NCBI GenBank assembly: GCA_030549775.1
Contig: CM060175.1
Span: 41,273,915-41,337,914 of the forward strand
From: Tamarix chinensis
Lineage: Eukaryota; Streptophyta; Magnoliopsida; Caryophyllales; Tamaricaceae
Reading direction: 5' to 3'
DNA: 64,000 nt
In this document: positions 11,815 to 21,345 of the stretch, one piece after another
Numbering within the stretch: position 1 is the stretch's first letter
How the letters are laid out: each line of letters begins with the position of its first letter
Program-made: the position numbers and the translations under genes
The notes under the pieces: generated by a model
What the model saw: the letters and a program-made list of their open reading frames with translations, nothing else
Databases searched by the model: none
What the model was told of the DNA's origin: nothing

Positions 11815-13155
11815 TGCACGTGCTTGGCCCATTGGTCTCTAACTTCATCAATTTCATCAACATTGTATTGTTGCCCTCGTGCATAGTCATCGGTGAAAAA
11901 CTACAATGACCAAGTTTTGATTAATATACAGTTAGCACTTACGTTAAGTACCAAACATATATGTCATGATTTATTAATGGAAAAATATCGAAAAGCAAAC
12001 ATACATGGATTGGATCTATGTTGACCAATCTATTCTGGACTATCAGATCCATTGCTCTACATACAGAGTATCCACAATCATTGTTGCTTTGCTGTTGTGG
12101 ACACTATCAAATGAATTTAGTTAGCTTTCTAACTATTAGATATTAATTTGAATTAAAATAAAATACAAAATAGTTATCTTCCTACTTACTATGATAGGCT
12201 CATATTGAAGATTCTTTGGGTCTAGGACACCATTCCCACCTCTCCTTTGATACGCCGTCTGTAGTGCCCTAATAAATAGAGTTGGATACACAATATTGTA
12301 AGTATATATACCTCAAATAATGAAAGTATAATATATGTATAAATAAGATAATGAAGTAAGAAGTAAAAAGTATACTAACATGTCGATAAATTCCTTCCCA
12401 CCACGACGAGCGACTTCAAAAGTCACGTCATAGGTTCGAAGGGAATCAAACACATAGACTTTATTAAGATCAGGTCGGACAGCATACAAAACCTAATGTT
12501 CATTTGTGAATTAAGGAATGAGATAGATCTTGTTGTGTCCCTCAATCAAAATGTGATCCGCTAAATAGTTTATGTGCCTACCCTCTCTTATTGTACTATC
12601 GTCAGCTATGTAGTATGGGCACACAAATACAATAGAGGACAACATTCCCTCCATCGCAGCGTGATTAGCTACCAACCTATGGACGAAAATAACAATGTAT
12701 ATTTGTTAATAACTAATAACTCATATAAGAGGTAAAAAAAAATCCCAATTATACAAGTTAAGAGTACTAAAATCTCAAAATGAAATAATACTTATGTGAC
12801 ATAGACGGTGGCACTCATGGTTGACATCCATTCCTGATTATGAATGTCGCTTATGCCAACCGTCGATACCATGTAACTAGCATCGTCCCTCCCAACATAC
12901 TCAAGATAACAATTAATGAAAATATAATTGTCCCTAAGGTAGTTTTGGGCATAACAATACAATAAAGCTATTGCTGGTGGAAGTTGGCTTTTCTCTGAAG
13001 AAGGAATCTTTTCTGGGGCAACTGATTTTTCATATTTAGCTCTCTTTCCTTTAGCAGCGCCCTCTTTTGTGTTGCTCGTTCTGCTAGTACCTCTCTCGGT
13101 TTTACTAGCAGGAGCAGTCTTCTTTTTTTATTCCTTTTTGGATTCGTTAATTGAT
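11815..13155 (-). pseudogene. Ulp1-type (C48) cysteine protease domain, 3' exons of the CACTA gene
   Basis: Ulp1/SENP-type proteases cleave SUMO or related isopeptide bonds, and such domains are known passengers of plant CACTA and Mutator-like elements. On the minus strand the exons read in order. A linker plus YCYAQNYLRDNYIFINC lies at 13070-12780. FVCPYYIADDST...REGRHINYLADHIL lies at 12680-12540. The catalytic His is in TNEH (12495-12507). NKVYVFDSLRTYDVTF, with the catalytic Asp, is at 12462-12400. CPQQQSNNDCGYSVCRAMD, with the Gln and catalytic Cys, is at 12105-12050. The invariant Trp after the His is a TAG stop here (12493-12495), so this copy is broken or needs an alternative splice. 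Plausible introns separate the blocks; exact splice sites were not fixed. Confidence 0.75.
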
Positions 13156-13159
13156 AATA

Positions 13160-13525
13160 TTAAACAAAATATATATTGAGCATATAAATATATATATATG
13201 AAAAAGGTATGAATAGTGTAACTACTAAACAAGGTCTAATGAAGATGTCAAATGTCAATACCTCTTCAGTAGTGAGACATATCTGATCCGCAGGCCAAGC
13301 CACAAAGCTTCCATAAGCTTCTAGTACTGTGGTTGCCTCATCGCCCTCTTTATAACAAGGCAAGTGCGCACTGCCAATGATTGGAGTGTCAATACTCACT
13401 GGCCTTGTATTTAGGGCTAAATTGTACCCGTGGACTATTTGCGTTTGGGTACTATGACTAATGTGGACCCTTCCTTTCACCAAAAGTGTTGAAAGGTCAT
13501 TCGCAAAAAAGTCACATATATGCAA
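13160..13525 (-). pseudogene. Tnp1/En/Spm-like domain of the CACTA gene
   Basis: An open frame whose first 90 or so residues (FANDLSTLLVKGRVHISHS.., IVHGYNLA.., AYGSFVAWPADQI) match the pattern of the Transposase-Tnp1/En/Spm-like domain: a start resembling LL..G.V, then IVHG.., ending in ..SIVAWP. In plant CACTA accessory proteins this small domain lies just N-terminal to the Ulp1 part, as here. The last 25 residues after LTTEEV are probably intronic. The reading continues toward the Ulp1 exons at lower coordinates. Confidence 0.7.
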
Positions 13526-13547
13526 ACCCTAAAAAAAATATTACACA

Positions 13548-13955
13548 TTATTTATTATTTATTACACCGAATACATTTAATAACAACTCATAGTTTGTAA
13601 TGCTTACCTTGGGAAGAGTAGAAATACGTGCATCAACTTCACAACTACCTCTAATGCTATTTACATTAAGTATGTGAAGCTGATTATGGTCTACTGAATC
13701 GGATGACTTATACCCTTGAGATTTAATAAATGACAACTCTTGCTCCATTGTTTCCATCCGTTCAAATGCCATGTTCAATTTCTTGGTGAGGATGGCGACT
13801 TGCTCATCAATGCTACGAGAACCACGAGATCGACCACATATGCTCATTCTCGTAACACCTAATCCAAAACCCCTGTGTCTTCCAAGGTGTTCTACAATTC
13901 TTGTAGCCTGGGACACAATGCTATATTGGTCCACCCCCTCCTCACTATCTGACAT
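13548..13955 (-). pseudogene. Coiled-coil exon of the CACTA gene
   Basis: An open frame with a Ser/Arg/Gly-rich start (GLGVTRMSICGRSRGSRS) followed by an amphipathic segment (ILTKKLNMAFERMETMEQEL) that looks like a coiled coil. This is the usual linker between the Ptta/En/Spm part and the Tnp1-like part of plant CACTA proteins. The ends run into probable introns. No catalytic residues are expected here. Confidence 0.6.
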
Positions 13956-15569
13956 TTCAAGTTCGTTCTGTAATGTATATAATATATGTAAATTTAACTT
14001 ATAGGAATAAGCATAATATAATAGTTTTCTAAAAGAAAACTAAGTAAGGTTCTAGATATCTACAAACTTACAATTTTTTTGGCTGCAACATCTACATATT
14101 CATTAATATATCCATCTCTTGTTGCTCTAGCCTTCTTCCATAATGTACCAATATTGATGGATGAGGTACATTGGTCCAAGTCTTGGGCTAGGAGCTACAA
14201 ATAAAAAAATATTCTTAATTAAGAATATTATTATAAAATTTGACATTTACATGTAAATAGATAAATCAAAAAATGCATACCAACTCCTCTTCAAGGCCCG
14301 CATAGCCTTTGCGAGCCATATTATGCCGGTATTTATTTTACTTCGCAATCTCTTTATTTTGGGTACTTTTTTCCTATATGACAAGCCAAAACATAGTCAC
14401 ATGGTTATTTCAATATTAAGCATAATACTAGAATCGATACAAAAAGTTAAATTGTTATCTAACAAGTACCTTAAAATCCCCCGTAAACTGATATGCAATA
14501 AATTGGTTTCAACTTTCTTGATCCATGAAACCGTATCATTTGGGTGGGTTCTGCCGTCGAGAACCATCCCTCTTTTTATACATTTTCCTACGAGCTAAAT
14601 ATGACCTAAATTTTCTTAGATGCTCCCCACAATGTCTAAGAAGCCATTTCTTCCTACTCTCTGGGACATTGAACACTCTCTGCAAAATAAGACATGTAGA
14701 TGTATACCAATGTTAATGTAATAAAATTAATAACGTTTGACATACAAAAATGATTACATAAAATAGCATATTTACCGTGATTTCTTGTCAAATATGTTCT
14801 TTATGACCCATTGGAACCTACTTCCAATTATTATAGGAGATAGGAACATGGTTACGGGTCATAAGTGAAATGTAAGTCAAGAACATGTCTATGTAAGGGC
14901 CTGTAACACCCCCAAAATTCACTATTGAAAAATTTCGTTTTATCAAAAGATAATAGCGGAAGCCGATAAATAAAACGTGAACTTTGGGAGTATTACCGCC
15001 ACACTTAGTACCAGACTGGTTCACTCATACCGTTCTAGTACCAAGTGCTAAGGCTAAGAAATAAAATACATTCTGGAAGAAATTCAACACACATAAATCA
15101 GAGTAGCGCATCAAATCATTTATAGGAATAAAATCCACCAATGGTGGTTACTTTAACAACGTTAACATTTAAAACCAAGAATTTAAATGATAAAGAGAAA
15201 AAGCCTAACGATACCGGATAATTCCTTACTCTCTTTCCCGTAGCCCACTTGAGTAGCACCTGAAAATACCTGCAAGGGCACTGCCCATTGAATAGGCAGG
15301 GGCCCCATAAAGGGAATCCCTTCAGTACTACGGTACTGAGTAACCCTTTAATACCACACTTAAAGACAGGCCAGCATACGGCACATAATGCAAGTTACGC
15401 ACATAAATAATGAGAGGTGCATACATAACAATAACACGTAACACAAGTTATAATTCACGATCGATATCTTTGGGCCTTAAGCCATGTCATAGTGTAAGAT
15501 CAATACATTCTGGCCTTAAGCCATTATTCCATCATCATTCAATCAATATCATATTTTATGTCCATGTGA

Positions 15570-16020
15570 GTGCGAGAACCCCACTATTATAGCCGGTGGA
15601 CCGGATGTCGACACACAGGGCAGAACGCCTCTGACCACTATTATTGCCGGTGGACCGGAAGGTAAACACACAGGGCAGAACGCACCTGACCACTATTATT
15701 TGCCGGTGGACCGGTCTGGCCCCGACTCACATGGTGTTCCACTATAAGTGATTAGTATTTTTCCATAATCTTATTCACATACAATACTGGTTTTATTGAG
15801 CTCGGGACCCCCACTATTTTAGCCGGTGGACCGGAATATATATAAAATCATCATCCAGGGCACAACGCTCCTGTCCACTATTATAACCGGTGGACCGGTA
15901 CTCATAATCACATACCAGGGCAACACGCTCCTGGACCACTATTATATCTGGTGGACCGGTACTCAATATCATAATCATCTAGGCCCGGCTCATTAATATT
16001 CCACTTTCAATAATAGTATC
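15570..16020 (+). repeat. CCACTATT / CCGGTGGACCGG array of copy L3
   Basis: Six units in two blocks of three. Each unit has CCACTATTATAGCCGGTGG followed by ACCGG, with CCAC/GTGG and CCGGT/ACCGG self-complementary arms, joined by CAGGGCAnAACGCnCCTG-like linkers with CAGG/CCTG arms. Each block ends in a GGCCC.GCTCA..TTCCACT tail. Confidence 0.85.
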
Positions 16021-16619
16021 TTTCCTTTTCTTTAATTAGCACATCAACCATATTTATTTGCCTCGAATGGGAGATCGATAACCCGAGACACAAAGGTACA
16101 CCGGTCGTACCGGTGCATATCAGCTACTCAGTACCCTTCAACCATGAACCCAAGGACGCAAAGGTACCCTGGTCATACTGGTGCATAAAGCTAACTCAGT
16201 ACCCTACCGACAAGGACACCTAATCCATAAGTATGCATACCCCCTAACAAAGTCCGTAGAGCTAGAAAGAGTAAGATATAGGGCCTGGTTGGGGCACAAA
16301 GGCACACCAGCAAATACCAGAATAATCGTGGACTAAACCACGTCCTTAGGGTAGCGACCCCTAAGGAGTCACCATTCCCGATCTTGAGGTCTTTCACTTT
16401 AAGTAATAGTGTCTTAATTAAGGTGATCACGAAAAGCACGATAATCCGATACTTATTCACTTTCAATCGTTCTGATATCATTAATCGTTTCTTATTCAGA
16501 TGATTATCCAGGATATCAAAGAGAAACCATTAAGGCCATACTAATTATCAAATACTCTTACTTGGCTAATCAGCATTATTTGAATCATATTATAATGTTC
16601 CACAATCTCAAAGACATAG

Positions 16620-17480
16620 TAGGTACAAATTACTCATTTGCCCTTTACTTATATGATTGTTAAGTATCCATTCCTTCCTCGCCAAATTACCATATTACCC
16701 TTTGGGTTACATAATTACTAAATTACCCCTTATATAGTTTAGGTCACCAAATTATCCCCTACACTTTTTAAATCACCATTCACTCCTCATAATTGCTACA
16801 CTTATCATATTTCCCATTTGGTTGGTTAGATTACCAAATCGCCCTTCTCCTTTGTTCTAATTACTAAATTGCCCTTGAGTTGGATAAATTACTAAATTAT
16901 CCTCCTTCATTATCATGATTACAATTTTTCCCCTTTAGTTGGTTAAATAATTATCATTTTACCCTTTAATCGGCTAAATTACCAAATTGCCCCTTCATTT
17001 GGTTAATTTACTAAATTACCCTTCTATAGTATCATACTTATCCAATTGCCCTTCTACAATCATAATTTAATTAATAAATTATCTTTCATCGTTATCATAA
17101 TTACCAAGTTTACCATAAATATCATCTTAATTTCAAAATTACCCTTTTACCCCTTACTTTAAAATTACCATAATATCCTTTTATTTACCAAATTACCACA
17201 ATACCATTTTATTTATAAAATTACCATAACACTCCTTTTACTTTACAAATTACTATTTTACCCTTTTACATCCAAAGTTACCATTTTTATTTTTCCTTAC
17301 AAAATTACCACTTTGCCCTTCTTTTCCAAAATTACCATTTTACCCTTCTTTCTCACAACTTACAATTTTATCCTTTACTTATAAATTATCATTTAACCCC
17401 TTTATTTTTAAATTACCAAAATACCCTTTTACTTATAAAATTACCGAAATACCCTTTTCGCTTATAAAATTTCCATTTAA
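16620..17480 (+). repeat. Degenerate tandem array TTACCAAATTACCCTT of copy L3
   Basis: Several dozen degenerate units of about 20-30 bp, with the cores AAATTACCA and TACCCTTTTA alternating through the region. It sits in the same slot as the telobox array of L1 and the 155-bp array of L4. Confidence 0.8.
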
Positions 17481-18169
17481 CCCCTTTATTCACCATTTTT
17501 ATGAATTTACTAACACTACATAAAATAATGATATTAATACTTCATTTTTATCCTCTAAGTCCACCAACTTGTCATTATTCAACATAATACTCATTAGCAA
17601 CTACATACATTAACTCACACACCTCATGAGCATAATTACTAAAATACCCTTAAACAATAACATCATTCATGCATTAGCAACATGATACATCATAAACAAG
17701 CATTTAACATTTCCATCCATAATCAAGCTCCTTCCTTAATTAACATACCTACATATGGCACAAAAGTTATCATGCTTTTTCTTTTTATCAAACAATATAA
17801 GAAACCATATACATATCATGCTAAGCACACAAAACATGCATAAAATCATACTAAACCCTTAATGTGCTAGCATAAGTTTTTCCATATATTTAAGGGAGGA
17901 TTAACGGTTACCTTAATCCCACAAAATATCAAATCTTACCAAGCATAATTAGCAACTCAACACCTAAAAATAATATCCATCATTATTGTTAGAAATAAGA
18001 AGTTAAAAAGGATAAAACTTTATAAAACAAATTTATTTAATAATAATACACTTTAAGTAAATATGGATATACCTCAAAACTTTTCCAAATTAAATCCAAA
18101 ACAAGGGGGAGCTCACGCTGCATGGGCAGCATGAGTTTCATGCAAAAACCATGGGGGAAAAAGGCTCAA

Positions 18170-19370
18170 AGAGGGTGAAGGGAGCAAAATCCATTATTTT
18201 CGGGTTAGGGTATTTAGGCTAGAAAAGAAGGTGGTTGGGGGAGGTTTCAAGGCAGGGGAATGGTGTAGAAGTGAAGAGGGGTTGTAGGTGGAGGCTAAGT
18301 GTGGTTTCACGGCAGCTCAAGGCGGCGGAGACGGCGGCGGAGAGGCGGCGAAGTTGGCTGCCAAGATGGGTTGAGGGAAAGGGGTTGTGAAGGAAGGAAA
18401 AGGAGAGGGGAAAATGGAGGGGGTGCAAGAGTTGGTTTCGGCCAACTAAGACATGGCGGTTGTAGAGGGGGTTGCAGGGTGTCGAACGGTGGGTTGGTTG
18501 GTGGCAGAGGTGGCCGGAAGGCGGTGGAATCGGCGGTTGCAGGTGGCTCGGCGGTAAGGGGAAAAAATGGGGAGAAAAGAAAAGGGGTCGAGAAGGGAGG
18601 GAGTATAGGGCTCGAGGGGAGGCGTGGTGGTGCAGGGTGGTAGTAGGCGGTGGCAGAAGGCGGCGCAGGGGCTGGGATTGGTGGTTCGAGTGGCGGACGG
18701 CGGAAAAAAGAAAAACGGGGAGCGAATGGGAGGAGGAGAAAAGAGAGAAGAGGGAGCTCGGGAAGGGGATGATACGCTCGAAAAATGTGGTAATGAAGGG
18801 CTGGTGGGATGGAGAAAAAGAAGAGGGAGAAGAGAGGGGGCAGGGCTGGCCGGCGATCGTGCTGCAGGTGGCAGGTGGTGGTCGGGTGGCAGGGGAAGAG
18901 AGGGGAGAAGAAGGAAAGGGAGAGGGCATGTGGGGCTATGGTCCAGGGCCGGTTTGGATCGAAAAGGGAAGGAAAACGACGGGGGAAGAGAGAGGGGGAG
19001 AGGGAGCAGGTGGTGGTGGCAGGCGGCCGCAGTTGCAGGCTGGCATGGCGACGGGAGCAGGTCGGGCGTGGGAGAAGAAGGGAAGGAGAAGAAGAAAGGG
19101 ACTGGCGGGCGGCTGGACCGGCGCAGGAAAAGGAGGGAGTCGGCCGGTCCAAGGGAAAATAAGGAGGCGTTTGGGCTAGTAAGCTGGGCGGCGTGCGCGA
19201 GGGAGAAGAGGGAGGAGGCGGGCCGAAGGCCCAGTGCGCAGGGGAGGGCTGGCCTGGCGAGGCAGCCCGAGGGAAAAGGAAAAAAAAAAGAAAAAGAAAA
19301 GAAGAAAGAGGAAAAAAGGGGAAAAGGGCAAAAAGGGGAATGGAAAAATAGGAAAAGTAATTTAATTTAA
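18170..19370 (+). other. Purine-rich, GC-rich block of copy L3
   Basis: About 1.2 kb strongly biased to G and A on the plus strand. Long open frames exist in several frames on both strands (e.g. Pro/Ser/Leu-rich on minus, Gly/Arg-rich on plus), which follows from the base bias and not from selection. A corresponding block in inverted orientation lies at 63270-64000. It may be the promoter/R region of the LTR; no promoter motif was proven. Confidence 0.65.
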
Positions 19371-19815
19371 TTTATAAAATCATAATATATAATATTTTTG
19401 GTAAATTATTTAATTTAATAATTTAATTTATTATAATCTAATATTTTAGTTTAAAAAGGATAATGTTGGTAAAATATTAGTTTGGAAAATTATTTAAATA
19501 AAATAATATGATAAATAGCAAAATATTTTTTTTAATTTATTAAATACTCTTATCCAAATTTACATACTCTAAAATCCATACAATAATTAAAATAAATAAT
19601 CTTAAAGCAATTTTATTCCAAATAAAAGTAATTTATTAAAATATAAGTTTTCGAAAATTTTGGGGTATTATAGGGCCAATGGGAAGATTGTAAGTATTCC
19701 ATCACAACTCGACTAATTCTCCTCTATTCCTCATGTCTGTGATGATTCTCATAATCGTAGGTCATCTTTTCCCTTCTTCATCACTGTTGTCCCTATCAAT
19801 ATTTTTGTTGGCCAT

Positions 19816-19952
19816 ATCTCTACAAAAAATAAATAAATAAATTATGTTAGAATGTTATTTATTGAGCGAATGTTATGTATTGAGCATAATGTACCATTAT
19901 ATTATTGATATGAATCATGCTTAGAAAAAATTAATCTCAAATGTATCATGTT

Positions 19953-19991
<39 letters not shown>

Positions 19992-20189
19992 GAATCATGC
20001 TAACATATTTCCAAAAAGATATTAATACTAACCCTAACCCTAATTAACCATAATGAACGATAAACCCTAACCCTAACCCTAACCCTAGCTAATTAACCAT
20101 AATTTATTATAATAAAACCTAACCCTAAACCTCATAAAACCCTAATCCTAAACCTAGCTAACTGTAATTAAACCATAATATATAAATCA

Positions 20190-20220
<31 letters not shown>

Positions 20221-20489
20221 CATAATTATTTTTCTCTATTTAATTATTCACTTTTATATATTCCTTATTTTCTATATCTATTTAATCCTCAGCAAATAGC
20301 AATCATTAACATATGCATCTCTAATTGAAATTTTCATTTAATGATGTGCATATGAAAAATATATTTTCATTTCATTATATGAAATTTCCTATATCTTATT
20401 GCTAGTGTCCTATACTTATTAATGAAAATGTGTGTGTGTGTGTGTATATAGTTTTTATGAGTGAAAATGTATATAATTCTACACTCACA

Positions 20490-20533
<44 letters not shown>

Positions 20534-20860
20534 AAGGTCTCGGCCAACACATCCATTTGTTAATATATAACAATAACGCAACAAATTCAACAATGAACAA
20601 CAACATTTTTCAACAACATATTTTTGAACGACAAACCTCAATTTTTCAATAACAAACAAACGCAACCCTATATCAACATGCATGCATTTATATATATATA
20701 TAAGTAGATAAAAAGTTACGAGAGGAAGAACAAACACATACATAAAGTGAGCTAGCTACAAACACGACAGCGAGCAAGTTGAGAGCGGAAAGGGCCTACA
20801 AACACGACAGAGGATGAAGGTACAAGTGCTAGCTAGCTAGGTTCGGAACAATGACAGCAC
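19816..20860. repeat. Simple and telomere-like repeats in the 5' part of the CACTA element
   Basis: (TA)n at about 19957-19990; CCCTAA-type hexamers mixed with AAACCCTAA at 20027-20160; (ATT)n at about 20189-20219; (TG)n near 20430-20445; (TA)n at about 20494-20530. No gene is seen. Confidence 0.85.
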
Positions 20861-21059
20861 GCACATGCAAAGCCGACAATGGCAAAAGGGTGGTGGAGAG
20901 TTGACGGTGCGAGGGTTTCCCTTACTTGAGATGAGCCGGAGTGGTGGTGCACGGTGTGGTGGTGCGAGGGTTTGGAAGGAGAATGAGAGTAAGAGAATGA
21001 AGGTGCAGAGAGTCTGAAATTTTTGGCACGAAACATAAGTGAGCGAAATAAAAGTTTGG

Positions 21060-21320
21060 TTTTGGAGTTTTAATAATGGTTCCTAAAAGAATCGTTATTA
21101 AAACGTTTAGGCGTTTGACAAAAATTCTTGTATGAACCGTTATTAAAACCTCTTTTAATAACGGTTTTACTTGAACCGTTATTAAAACATCCGAGCAAAT
21201 TTTAACGTTACCCTTTTAATAACGGTTTTTAGCTATAACCGTTATCAAAACTATTCCGCACATTAATTTTCACGTGATTGACAACGGTTTTCGAACCACC
21301 GTTATTAATGTCCTGTTATT
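21060..21320. repeat. CACTA subterminal repeats, right side
   Basis: The same TTTTAATAACGGTT / AACCGTTATTAAAA units as at the left end, about eight copies, in inverted arrangement next to the right CACTA terminus. Confidence 0.85.
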
Positions 21321-21345
21321 ATTTCCCGTTTTTATAGTAGTGCTT

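Larger units (their letters stand above)
14902..19672 (+). mobile_element. Long-LTR copy L3, complete 4771-bp solo LTR with TSD GGGCC
   Basis: It begins TGTAACACCCCCAAAATTC and ends TTTTGGGGTATTATA, the two ends being imperfect inverted repeats as in LTRs. A perfect 5-bp duplication GGGCC lies at 14897-14901 and 19673-19677. No gag or pol domain and no internal pair of direct terminal repeats is visible, so the simplest reading is a solo LTR of a very large gypsy-type element. Order inside: terminal box with AGCGGAAGC and TATTACCGCCACA; CCACTATT array (15570-16020); degenerate TTACCAAATTACCCTT array (about 16620-17480); gene-free region; purine-rich GC block (18170-19370); 300 bp AT-rich tail. 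An intact but non-autonomous element is the alternative. Confidence 0.88.
14010..19815 (-). pseudogene. 5' exons of the CACTA gene (Ptta/En/Spm transposase domain), split by L3
   Basis: The probable start codon is at 19815-19813 (MANKNIDRDNSDEEGK). The frame reaches WNTYNLPIGP at about 19680, is interrupted by the 4.77-kb LTR L3 plus a duplicated GGGCC, and resumes at about 14896 with YIDMFLTYISLMTRNHVPIS and VPMGHKEHI. It continues with SRKKWLLRHCGEHLRKFRS (14660-14600), NDTVSWIKK (14540-14515), MARKGYAGLEEEL (14320-14280) and a segment near 14190-14080. The motifs match the plant Ptta/En/Spm transposase family (PF03004-like pattern QPIG.....F...; W..VP; RKGYA.LE). The clean resumption across the insertion confirms both the gene and the insertion. 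Confidence 0.75.
10856..21342 (-). mobile_element. CACTA (En/Spm) DNA transposon carrying a Ulp1-type gene, split by solo LTR L3
   Basis: The left end is CACTACCCCGAAAAGGGAT at 10856. The right end is ...CCCGTTTTTATAGTAGTG ending at 21342, whose complement begins CACTACTATAAAAACGGGA. A 3-bp target duplication CTT flanks both ends (10853-10855 and 21343-21345). Subterminal repeats of TTTTAATAACGGTTT in both orientations fill the ends, as is typical of CACTA. Removing L3 (14902-19672) leaves about 5.7 kb. The internal gene runs on the minus strand. I saw no TNP2-type catalytic transposase, so the element was probably mobilised by a relative. Confidence 0.92.

Noticed and set aside
15570..16020. 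CRISPR-like appearance of regularly spaced palindromic repeats
   Set aside because: The units are degenerate, the linkers are themselves conserved repeats, the context is a plant LTR, and no cas genes exist.
18219..19370. Open frames of up to 281 residues (Pro/Ser/Leu-rich on minus, Gly/Arg/Glu-rich on plus) in the L3 GC-rich block
   Set aside because: They overlap in several frames on both strands, are low-complexity, and change frame between L3 and L7, so they follow from base skew and not from coding.
20367..20743. Frames with Tyr-Ile repeats
   Set aside because: Translations of (TA)n and (TG)n microsatellites.
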